Position numbers and translations under genes: made by a program. A DNA stretch of 64,000 nucleotides from Malania oleifera. Taxonomy: Eukaryota > Streptophyta > Magnoliopsida > Santalales > Ximeniaceae. Shown piece by piece: positions 12,101-24,100 of this stretch. The DNA is taken from positions 40,241,390 to 40,305,389 of the forward strand of contig NC_080425.1 of the NCBI RefSeq assembly GCF_029873635.1, read 5' to 3'. Position 1 is the stretch's first letter. Each line of letters begins with the position of its first letter. Below the pieces are notes generated by a model. It saw only the letters and a program-made list of their open reading frames with translations. It did not search any database and had not been told where the DNA came from.

Positions 12101-15100
12101 TTAAGGTAATTCATAGTAAATTTGGAATACTACAAAATAGGTGGGATGCTAAAGTGGGAATTAACATTACTTATTCGAGTCCTTCGAAGTTTGTAACTTT
12201 GTATCGCATATTTTTGGTTATTTCCTTCCTAAAGTCCATTATACAATGGCTAATGGGGAGCATATGCGCTGTTGGGAGGATCATTGGGTGGGGGAGATGC
12301 CTTTGCTAGTACTTTCCCTCGCCTTTTTCGTTTATCTAATCTTCATGACGCCCTGATTTCTGCTTTTCTTCTTTTTTAGGTAGATGGGTATTCTTGAAAC
12401 TTCCATTTTGGGAGAAATCTAAATGAGAGAGAGATTAATGAGATGGTTTTTTTGATTAGGTTGCTTGATTATTTTCATGTTCAATTGGAGAGTGATAATA
12501 GGGTTTGGAGTTTAGATCCTTATGGGAATTTCTCTTGTAAATCATTTTTCACTTACTTGACTTGTGATTTTACTGCAAATCCTTTTGCTTTGTATCCTTT
12601 GATTTGGAAAGCTAAAGCTTTCTCAAACATAAAAGCTTTTTTTTGGACTGTGGAACATGAAAGAATTAAGACCAATGATTTGCTTTAAAAGAGAAGACCT
12701 AATAAGGCCTTGTCCCCTAACATTTGTGTCCTTTGTATGAGGTGTGAAGAGACTTGTGCACGTTTAAGTTTCTTCATTGCCCTTTCACGTTGGCTATTTG
12801 GAATAAGTTATTTGGTACATTTGGTGAAAATTGAGTCTGTCCATATACGTTGTAGGCCTTTTATGCCATTACTTTTAGTGGTTTGGCAAAGGAAAGGATA
12901 GGAAAGCTTTATGGAATTGCACTATGGCTATTATTTGGCATGCTAATAATTTGCTTTGGAGTAGTGGTATATCTTGCGTCACAGTGGGTGTCGGCAAATG
13001 GTTTTTTCCATGATGTTTCTCCGGAAGACTTGCAGCAGGATTGATTTTCCTTGTTACATTGAGTTTGGTTCTCGGTGCAGGTTGCGTTCTTTGTTATTAG
13101 TTTCTATTGATGTAAAGGGAGAATAAGATGGATTACATATTACTAATTGTGCTGAGTTTGTGTTAGCAAATTGGAAAGCCTCAGTTGTCCCAACGGTGGT
13201 TTGGGTTCGAACTGACCATTGATTCTTAAAATTGACTTTAAAGCATAATTTTTTGGTGCTTTTGCAATTATTGTTTTTTTTTATAAATGGAGCAGATGGG
13301 GTGTGCTAGTGCGTCGAATAAGAGGGAAGAGATGTACTCTAGTAATTATGAGTTGAAGCAGCTAACTTCAACAACTTATAGTTGTATAGATGGCAACAAT
13401 TTTTGTCTAAGTTAAAAGTTCTCTCTTGGTGTTGCGTTTTATATAAATTGCAAAAATCTTCTATATAAGCTCATTCATTGCTGCTTGGACTATAAGAAAG
13501 TTTCCTATTAACACCATGATGTTGGACAAGAAGTTGGAAGTTGGATAGACCAACACAATGATATTTGGAGGTCGATTTTCTAAAGATTAGAGTCAAGGCT
13601 ATGTTGGGTCTTGAGCATAATAGTGTTTGGTTTAATTAATTATTTAGATTTATGTTTATGTGGGGGTTTGTTTTTAATTAGTGTGTATTATCTTAAAAAT
13701 GTTGGTTTTAATTTTCACACTTCTAATTTATCTTACAAATACTTTGTTGTAATAGAGTTGTTTAGGTTGGATATTACGCAATGAGCTGAATTTGTGTGTT
13801 CCCTGGAATCCCTCTTTCCCCCTAATGTACGCCCCCTTCTTTCTCTATCTTCTTCCTCCTCCTTTCTTCTCTGTCTCTTCTTCATTACACTTTGCACAAG
13901 CAAGTGAGAATGGTTAGTATGTTGTAAGTTGTAACTTTATTGATTAGCATTAGAATGTCAAATGGTTATTTATTATTTGAGGATTGGTTGTAAAGTCATT
14001 AAACTATTTTGCATGGTGTCATGGACCCCCAAATAAGACTCAATTAAAGGTCGCACTGCACTCGTTGAGAGTTCTCCCCCAATCGAGTTGGCCGATAATC
14101 ACATGTTCAAGCCTGTAAACACGAGGACCAGATACATCTCGATAACCACTCGTAACCAGGAAAGCATCAATACAAACAACAATAGATCATATAGGCAAGA
14201 GACATTCATAAACAAAATATTCATAGGGCAATAAGGTACATCACTGTCTAAGACAACAAAACACAATGATGAAAAAGACTACTTGTTTTATTTAATAAAA
14301 GAGAAAAACCATACAAGCATTGATACAAGTAATTAGATATTCATTATAAATCCCTAGAGAACACATGTAAAGCAATCTCTCCCCCACTTGTTTTACTAAC
14401 GCCCTCATCGATTTTTCTGTAAGAAGTCTTCAGTCTTCGGATTCTGGTGCCGCTATCTTGGAGTTTATGAAATCTTGAATCTTTTGCTTGGTATGCTGGA
14501 GGTTTTCCGCCTTCTCCCAATTTTTCTCTTCTTCTCCTAGCTTTATCCACTTAACCAGGTATTGTTGTTGTTGACGACCTTCTTTGTTGATGACTATGTC
14601 TACAAGGATCTCCTGGAAATCTCTTATTACAGTCTTCATTTTGGAAATGGTTGATCTTCTTGACTTCTGTTGGTGCTAATCTTCTTCATCAACATGGAAT
14701 GGTTTTAAGTTGTTGATGTGAAACACTCGATGGACTAGTCGTCTATGGCTCTTCATCTACTTTGGTTGTTCAAGTCGATACAATGCATGTCCAACTTTTT
14801 CCATCACCTTGATTGAGCCTTTATATTGTCGTAAAAGTCTTCTATCTTTGCCATGAAGAAATCAAAATGTTTATAGTGGCACTTTTACAAGAACCAGGTC
14901 TCCAACTTCAAATTTTTGTGGTCCTCCCATTTCTTCATGCGCTTTGAAGCTTTTTCCAACTGAGCTCAAGTGACTTCTATGTTTTGTAACTAGTTCTTTG
15001 TGAATTGGTATGCTTTCGGCCAATTTCCACTGTATGGACCATCAAGAGTGTGCGGGAGAGAGTTGGTTGTTGACTAGTCACAATCTCAAAAATACTCTTG

Positions 15101-18100
15101 TTATTTGCAGAAGATTTCATAGAATTAAAGAAAAATTGAGCTGAATCCAATAGTGAAACCCAATTTTTCTGATTGAGTTCACAAAGTGTCATAAGTATTC
15201 TTCCAACATCCCATTAAAGCGTTTTGTTTGGCCATTTGTCTAAGGTTGGTAGCTTGTGGAAAGATTAAGGCTTGATCCCATCAAGCGAAAGAGTTCTCCC
15301 CCAAATCCACCAGTGAATCTAACATCTTTGTCATCGATTAGGCTCTCTGGAACCCCCCAGTACTTCACTACATTCTTGAAGAATAATGGAGCTGTATTTT
15401 TTGTTGAACATGGCTTTGAAACAGGTACAAAAGTTGTGTACTTTGAAAATTGATCAACTACCACCAAGATTGTGTCATGGTCCTTTACCTTTGGCAAGGA
15501 GGAAATGAAATCTAAAGAGATACTTTCCCATGGTCTTGTCAGTATTGGAAATGGCCACAACAATCCTGGGGTTTTCTTTCTCTCCACCTTGTCTTGTTGA
15601 CAAATTGAACATGTTTTTATATATTATTTACTACATCATCTTCCATATGCAGCCAATAATACCCCTGTGTGATTAGGGCCCGAGTTCGTTGCCATCTCGG
15701 GTGTCCAGCCCACAAAGTTTCATGGCATTCTTTTAATAATGTCTTCCTCAAGTTCCCAGCTTTGGGCACGTACAGTCGCCTTCTTTTTGTCATTAACAAC
15801 CCATATTCCATCTAGAATTGTCATGTCTTCCCTTCTTCTACCAGTTTTATCAATGTTCGGGTCTGCTGGTATGTTTGTAAGTGTTTCTTTATAAGTTCCT
15901 TCATGGATAAAGTAGCCCGACTAGTCGATAGATGACTTATGAATTTCAATGCTGCCTATTCTATTTTCCTACTTAAAGCATCAGCCACCTGATTAGTCTT
16001 GTATTCAAAGTCAAAATCGAATTCAGCTAGCTTCTCCTGCCAGCGGGCTTGTTTTGAAGTTAGTTCTGGTTGTGACAAGAAGTGTGTGATAGTCACATTA
16101 TCTGTCTTTATCACAAATTTGGATACCAAAAGATAGCGCCTACAAACCCGGAGACAGTGTACCACGACTGGAAGTTCTTTCTTTTGGGCTGTATAGTTCC
16201 GTTTGATAGCTGTTTGTTTTCAACTTTCAAAAGCAACTGGATGCCCTTCTTGTAAAAGAACTCCCCCTAATGCCAAGTTTGATCCATCTTACTTCAAATG
16301 GCTTCATCACATTGGGAAGGATTAGCATTGGATCCCTAGCAATGTTCTTCTTTAGTGCATCAAATGCCGATTGACAATCCTCTGACCACCCCTACTTTAC
16401 CCCTTTTTTCAACAAATCTATCATTGGCACGATTCTTCTCGAGTACCCTTCTATGAACTTCCTGTAGTAGTTGGCAAGTCCCAAGAAGGATCGTAGCTCA
16501 CTGACGGATGTAGGTGGTCTCCACTCATGGCTGGTTTGTACCTTTGCTAGATCCATTCGTATATTCCCCTCTTCAATTATATGCCCTTAGAACTTGATAT
16601 GTCTCTAGGCGAAAGCACATTTCTCCCCTTTTAGGTACAACTGATTTTCCTTGAGCTTTTGAAAGACTCGCCGAAGATGTACCTTATGTTCAGCTAAAGA
16701 CGAGCTGAACACCCACAATGTCATTAAGGTAGACGACCACAAATCTATCAAGGTGGTCCCAAAAAACCTAATTCGTTAAAGTACAAAAAGTGGCAGGTGT
16801 ATTTGTTAGTCCGAAAGGCATAACAAGGAATTCAAATGCTCCATATCAAGTGACACAAGTGGTCTTTGGTTCATCCCCTTTTGCAACGCGCACTTGATGG
16901 TATCCTAACCTCAAGTCCAGCTTAGTGACATATTTGGCTATACTTAGTTGGTCGAAAAGATCTGCAATTAACAGAATGGGATATTTATTGCGAACAATCA
17001 CCTTGTTGACGGCCTGATAATCCACACACAGTCTCAGACTCCCATCCTGTTTCTTCTGAAATAACATTAAGGCCCCAAAAAGTGCTTTTGATGGCTCAAT
17101 GAATCCTACTTCTAGTAGGTCCTTCAGTTTTCTTCTGAGTTTAGCTAATTCTGGCGACGCCATTTGGTATGGGACACGAGTTGGAGGTTTTACTTCAAGA
17201 AGAAGCTCTATTTCATATTCTATCTGTTGTCGGGGTGGTAAAACCCTAGGGAGTTGCTTTGGGATTTCTTCTTTAAATCCTTCTAGCACTTCCTTGATCT
17301 CAGTCGGACATGCGTCCGTTTCTTTATCCCCTGAATCTACAGGTAACACTACGAAAGAAGGCTCTCTCCTCTTCACTACCTTCTTGAATTGGAGAGCTGA
17401 AAGCAACTTATTTTTTTTTTATGGTGTTGCGGGTTACTGGCGAACCACTAGGTGTATCTCTCATCATCACTAGGCAATCGGCAACGGGAATTGGCACCGA
17501 GCACGTAATCTTGGGGAAGTCCATCCCTAAAACCACATCAAAGTCGTTAAGGGGTGCCACTGTGAAGTATATTGTTCTTTACTAGGGTCCCATCTGGCAG
17601 GCCCTTGGGTTTTGTTTCTCTCCACGTTGTCTTATTGACAGATCAAACATGTTTTGTATACCTTACTACATCATCTTCCATATGCAGCTAGTAGTACCCT
17701 TGTGTGATCAGTGCCTTAGTTCATTGCCATCCCGAGTGTCCAGCCCACAAAGTGTCATGGAATTCTTTTAATAATGTCTTCTTCAAGTTCCCAGCTTTGG
17801 GCACGTACAGTCACCTTCCTTTTGTTATTAACAACCCATCTTCCATCCAGAATTGTCGTGTCTTCCCTTCTACTAGTTTTATCGATGTCTAGGCGTGCTG
17901 GTCTATTCTCAAGTGTTTCCTGATAAGTTCCTTCATGGCTAAAGTAGCCCTACTAGTCAATAGATGACTTATGGATTTCCTACTTAAAGCATCAACCACT
18001 TGATTAGTCTTCCCTGCTTTGCATTCAAAGTCAAAATTGAATCAACTAGTTTCTCCTGCTAGTGGGCTTGTTTTGAGTTTAGTTCTGGTTGTGACAAGAA

Positions 18101-21100
18101 GTGTGTGACAGCCACATTATCTGTCTTTACCACAAATTTGGACCCCAAGAGATAGTGCCTCCAAACCCGGAAATAGTGTACCATGACTGAAAGTTCTTTC
18201 TCTTGGGCTGTATAGTTCCGTTTGACACTTGTTTGTTTTCAACTTTCAAAAGCAACTGGATGCCCTTCTTGTAAAAGAACTCCCCCTAGTTCCAAGTTTG
18301 ATGCATCTGCCCTGCACTTCAAATGGCTTCGTCACGCCGTGAAGGATTAGCATTGGATCCCCTATAATTTTCTTCTTTAGTTCATCAAATGCCGATTGAC
18401 AATCCTCTGACCACCCCCACTTTACCCCCTTTTTCAACAAATCTGTCAATGGCACGATTCTTCTAGAGTACCATTCTATGAACTTCCTATAGTAGTTGGC
18501 AAGTCTCAAGAAGGATTGTAGCTCACTGACAGATGTAGGTGGTCTCCACTCATGGATGGATGTACCTTTGCTAGATCCATTCGTATCTGCCCCTCTTCAA
18601 TGATATGCCCCAAGAACTTGATACGTCTATGGGCGAAAGCATATTTCTCCCCTTTTAGGTACAACTGATTTTCCTTGAGCTTTTGAAAGACTCGTTGAAG
18701 ATGTTCCTCCTTATATTCAGCTAAAGACCAACTAAACACCACAATTTCATCGAGGTAGACGACCACAAATCTATCGAGGTAGTCTCAAAAAACCTGATTC
18801 ATTGAAGTACAAAAAGTGGTAGGTGCATTTGTTAGTCCGAAAGGCATGACAAGGAATTCGAATGCTCCATATAGAGTGACACAAGTGGTGTTTGGTTCAT
18901 CCCCCCCTGCAGTGCGCACTTGATGGTATCTTGACCTCAAATCTAGCTTAGTGAAGTATTTGGCTATACTTAGTTGGTCGAAAAGATCTGCAATTAACAA
19001 AATGGGATCTTAATTGCGAGCAGTCACCTTGTTTAGGGGCTAGGGCCTGATAAATTACACACAGTCGCAAACTCCCATCCCGTTTCTTCTGAAATAACAT
19101 TGGGTCCCAAAAGGTGCTTTTGATGGCTGGATGAATCTTGCTTTTAGTAGTTCCTTCAGTTGTCTTATGAGTTTAGCTAATTCAAGCGACACTATTTGGT
19201 ATGAGACACGAGCTGGAGGTTTTACTTTAGGAAGAAGCTCTATCCCATGGTCTATTTGTCGTCGGCATGGTAAAACCCTAGGGAGTTGCTCTGGGATTAC
19301 TTCTTTGAATTCTTCTAGCACTTCCTTGATCTCAATCGGACTTGCGTCTGTTTCTTTATCCCTTGGATCTACAGGTAGTACTACGAAAGAAGGCTCCCTC
19401 CTCTTCACTCCCATCTTGAATTGGAGAGTTGAAAGCAACTTCTTTCCTTTTATTGTGCTGCGGGCGACTGGCAAACCACAAGGGGTATCTCCCATCATCA
19501 CCATGCAATCGGCAATGGGAATTGGCACCAAGCGCGTAATCTTGAGGAAATCCATTGCTAAAACCACATCAAAGTCGTTGAGGGGTGCCATTATGAAGTT
19601 TATTATTCCTTACCAGGGCCCCATCTGGCAGGCCACTCTAGGGGCGACTCCTACAGTGGCTAAAGTTTCCGAATGTACTGCCTTCAATTTTCCCACCTCC
19701 CTGACAACCCACAATTTTAATTGTAGGGCTTCTGTATCGGCGATAAAATTATGAGTGGCACTTGTATCAATCATGGCCTTGGTATTCTTCCCATTCAATA
19801 AAAGATCCATATACATTAGGCCCTTTTCCTGAGACTTGCTGGTAATTGCTTGACATTCCAATGCCCCCCAAAACCTTAAGTCTCCCACCATAGCCTGCTT
19901 CTCTCTTGAGTCTGTTTTCAGGGTTTTTGTTCCCTCCCGAAATGCCTTCGGTGCATTCAAGGCCTTCTGTTCAGAGCACTGTGCTATGCGATGAGGTCCC
20001 ATGCAGAGAAAGCACGAGATCGGTGGTTGGTACTCCCCACTCCCTATATGTTTGCCCTTCGACTCCCTAGTTGTTGAAGATCCCATTAGTTCCTCTGTCA
20101 CTTCCCCTATTTGTAGGTTTATATACCTTATTGGGCTTCTATTAATTATTGGTGGACATTGGGTATTTCCTTTTCAGGTGCTTTTGTCACTTCCCCCGTT
20201 TGTAGGTCACCCCCCCTAACACATGGCTTGCATTGATAATCAGTCCACTTTAGTTCTCTTATGTGATCTTTGTCGTCTGATTTTGTATTTATCATTTTGA
20301 ATTGATGCATATATTTTCAATTTTGAACTGATTTTCCAGCACTGTTGAAGAGGAGATCATTGTGGATCAAGTAGATTCTCCTGAGGTTATTGATGATTTT
20401 GAACTTGGGAAAGATGAAGTTGTTGAAATCAAGGACAAGGAGGTCAATAAGCAAAAATTGAGGAGGCGTATTGATCAATTTAAGGTCAGTAATGGTTCAT
20501 ATGAAAATCATTTAATCTGAATTGTTTTGTGTAGAGATTAATTATTGTTTTTGATAGAGATTTTTAAACTTCTACATAAGTATAAAAAAGTCCAAGAATT
20601 TGATTTGTGGTTATAGATTGTGCCATTAGGCAATTATTGTTCCTTTCAAGCTGTTATTAAAGATAATGTTTGTATGATACTTTTTTGTTGCCATATATAC
20701 ATACATAAAATCTGATGATTGGCTTCTATCAGTGTTTTAAAAGGCTCAATCAAGGCGAGAGGCTTGCCTCAGGCCCTCAAGGCAAGGCATGCCCAAAACG
20801 CCTTGAGGCTCAATCTAAAATACCAAATTCCAAAAAGGGTAATGCATTGCATGCTGAGGCTTACGCTTTTTTATAAAAGGCATGCCTTTTGCGCCTTTTT
20901 GGTTGAGGCTTACGTATTTTGGGCGTGTGATTTTCAAGTTGGAATTGGTAAAATATTTTAACATGTTTTCATAAAAGGAATGTCATAATATGAGTTGATT
21001 TCCAAAACTCTTTGAACCTCAACCTTTCCAAAATAACTTTGTTATAGTATACTTGTATCTTAGATCATGAAAATAGTTTGAACTTTGTTATAGCATAGCT

Positions 21101-24100
21101 ATCTTTTGTCATGATTTATGTCATGTATTCAAGTTAGCAATTTTTAAATGACCAACAAATAGTTTGCAAAGTATATATAATTTTTCCTTACTTTTAAAAT
21201 ATATATAAAATATTTACATATTTTTATCTTAAAAACAAATTCTCAAAAGGTTTACGACCAAATGCCTTAAGGCTTATGCCTTGCCTCTTAAGGGTTAAAA
21301 TGCCTCACCTTACGACTTCGCCTTTTAAAACATTGATGTTGATAAATCTGGTTAATGGATGGAAGCACTGGTTTTATATGTTATTTAAATGAGTAATTGG
21401 CTTGTAGTCTCATTACCTACCTTGTATTATCTAGGAAAATGGGTAAGCACCGTAGGGAACACTTAATCTAATTTTTTTTTCTCTCTTTCATATAATTTAA
21501 TTCTCATAAACTATATTACATCTGTTTAGCACTTTTTGTACAGAAAATGGTGAAACTGTTATAGTTAGTCATTCTCCCTGATATTAACCTGAACTTCTGC
21601 CTAATTTTTCCATCATTTCCTTGCTTGTACTGAAGCATTGTCTCTCAAAGCTTTATTGTAGGAGTTAATTTTTTTTCCCCTTGCAATAACTGTTGCAATT
21701 TTTATAATCAGGGTTCTCTATATTGCCCATGTCTATTGGTTCTCATCTTTTCTTACATTGTTTACTTGTGGTGTGTAGAATAGGTTGTTTGGATTATTTG
21801 GGAGAATTGGATTTGTTGGGAGATGGTGGAAGATCTTTTGGTTATTTCTTTTAGAAAGTTTGGGAGGAGTAAGGATGAGTGGAGATTTGCACTGTCCACT
21901 TTGTGTGGGGCATTGGGTTGGAAAGGAATGCTAGTATTTTCACTGGAAAGGTGTTGAATTTATGTTCTGGGACAGATACAGTGTGGCTTCTCTGGGCTTT
22001 TGCCACGAGGTGGTTTTAAGGGAAAATGCTTTTCAGATTTCCAGCAGGATTGGCAGGCTTTATTAACTTGATTGTGTTTTTTTTACTTTTTTTTGGTTTT
22101 TATTTAGTTGTAGGAGGATATTTCTTATCATTCTTTACGTGCATTCTTATCTCTTCTAATAACATGTTTCTTTTCTATTAAAAAAAAAAAACTCCAAAGC
22201 AACTAAAAATATCCAGAGTAACACTTAAATTAAATAAAATATATGACCTCAAAATGGAGAAGCACTAGCTGATCTATTGAAGTCGCATGTAACTATAGAA
22301 GGCTCCAACATTCTTTGATGAAGACTAACAAGTTTTTCTTCTTGCAATTAATTAATTTTAATAATATCCAAGTCTAATGGAAAATCAAGTAAGTATGTTT
22401 CTGGCTCATATGCAATTGCAGCAGATGTTTCATTAGGCAAGGTTAAGGAAATATGTGGACGAGAAAGAAATTGGTGATAAAGTCACATGTTTAATGGATG
22501 AAGAAGAATCACCCAAAGGATATTCTCAACAATAGGCTCAATAACTGAGTAATCTTTATGAGAATTTAAATTAGAGAATTGAGGTTTATTCTGTGGGTCA
22601 AAAATGAGAAATTGTTGTTTGGGAATTGAGTCATTAATAAGCATTTGAGTCTTTATACTTGGTCATGCATCTTGAAGTTCATTGCAAGCCTGAACAATTA
22701 AGTCTAGTGAACCGTTTTTGGTCTAGAAGAAGCATCAACGGTGTTGGCAAGTCCAGGGACTCATCTTGATAAGAAGACTTGTGACTTGTATGAATTAAAA
22801 GGTTAAAAAATTGAACACTAGTAATATGCATATCATTAACACAAGCATGATACTCAATTACAAAATAGTTCAAATCAACACAACTAGAAGTGGAATTTTT
22901 GTCCTCAATGATTTGAGCCATCACTCAAACACTTGGATGGATCATAGCTACCTATTGAGCACTTTGAATTTGAAGTATTTTTTTTGGATATAAAAATAAC
23001 TTCATTGTCAAAAAAGAACTTCACTAACAGGAAAAAGAGAAAATTAGAAAGAACAGAGGATAAGATATCCTCCTAAGAAAAACAAAAGGGCAGTTACAAT
23101 AAGGTCCTGTTCCAATCCCTTTGGAGAACATGAAAAAACCAAAAGAATGAACACATAAGGAAGCAAGGAAGACAACTTTGTTTCATAATAAATGTGAGGG
23201 AGTAGTTTCGTTTGCCAATAAAAAATATTTGTTTCATCTTGATCCACAAAGTACAAAAGAAAGCAAAAATAGCACAGCTCCACAAAACCCTCCCTTTCCT
23301 TGCTCCTCCTGAAACCTCTAAACTGAATAGGCACAAAAGCATCAACAAATGAACACAGAAGGAAGCAAGGAAGACAACTCTGTCCAATAGTAAATGTGAA
23401 GGAGTAGTTTTGTTTGCCAATAAAAAATATTTGTTTCCTCTTGATACACAAAGTCCAAACGAAAACAAAAATAGCACACCTCGACAAAATCCTCCCCTTC
23501 TTGTTCCTTCCGAAACCTCTAAACTGAATCGGCACCAAAAGTGTCAATAGTCCATGGTAGTACCGCTTCCTCATTTAAAACTGAACAGTTTAGTCCAAAG
23601 CTGCTTAGCTACCCAACAAATGATTACTAGTTTCATTCGACTTAAAGATGGAAAATATGTTCTGGCTGATAGTTTTATGAGGTCTCCTCACCTGCAACAA
23701 ATCATTAATATTTAGCCTATTTAGAGTCAAAGTCCACATGAAAGCCTTGATCTTAGAAGGGGCCTTAGCCTTCTAAATAGAATTATTCAAGTGAAAAGGA
23801 TGAGTCTGAGGATTTCAACTGAGAGGAAAAAAAAATTTTGTGGAGAAAGAACCAGAACCATCCCTGATCCAAATCCTCTAATCATTCCTCACTGAAGGAA
23901 CAAAAGAATCTAGCACTCTCAACAAGATAATAGGGTCATGACCTCTCTTTCATTGAGGATTCAAAAAAAGTGAAATTCCCATGGAAAAGAGCCCCCCTCT
24001 AGAGAAGGCATTATGAATGGAAGACCACCTGAATAGGCAAGGGACAAAGGCTCCAACGATACCTCACCCACTAAATTATCCTCCTAAAAGTGAATGAGAT

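Larger units (their letters stand above)
15568..19637 (-). repeat. About 2.03-kb direct tandem duplication inside gypsy pol
   Basis: Positions 15568-17602 and 17603-19637 align end to end. Landmarks are offset by about 2025-2038 bp (for example 16316 and 18341, 15608 and 17646, 17201 and 19233). At about 17602 the sequence passes from the protease-region phrase 'catctggcaggcc' (found again at 19620-19633) to the integrase-region phrase 'ttttctttctctccacc'-like text (found at 15571-15587), which marks the junction. The copies differ by many substitutions and small indels. Confidence 0.85.
14040..20220 (-). mobile_element. Ty3/gypsy chromovirus fragment with duplicated pol
   Basis: On the minus strand: gag zinc knuckle and protease (19610-20101), a first set of RT/RNase H (about 17640-19600), a second set of protease end/RT/RNase H (about 15600-17600), integrase (15240-15811) and a chromodomain (14430-14639). 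The chromodomain puts it in the chromovirus branch. I find no clear LTRs, and the gag N-terminus is missing upstream of 20101. A 22-nt phrase around 'cacttcccc(t/c)...tttgtaggt' is duplicated at 20100 and 20188. The element is dead: frames are broken and both RT copies carry active-site changes. Confidence 0.85.
6119..20339 (+). other. UBLCP1: UBLCP1 intron 1 (14.2 kb)
   Basis: Phase-2 GT-AG intron. About 6119-7462 and 8558-9214 show no recognisable element and may be the original intron sequence, including short A-tract duplications near 6630-6690. The rest is a MITE, two L1 fragments and a gypsy element, listed separately. Confidence 0.9.

Noticed and set aside
20719-20961. 80-codon open frame downstream of exon 2
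   Set aside because: It lies in the inverted-repeat MITE and follows its AAGGC repeats.
22200-22975. Possible gene fragment with an 81-codon minus-strand frame
   Set aside because: No recognisable motif, and flanked by stops. It may be unclassified intron or transposon sequence.
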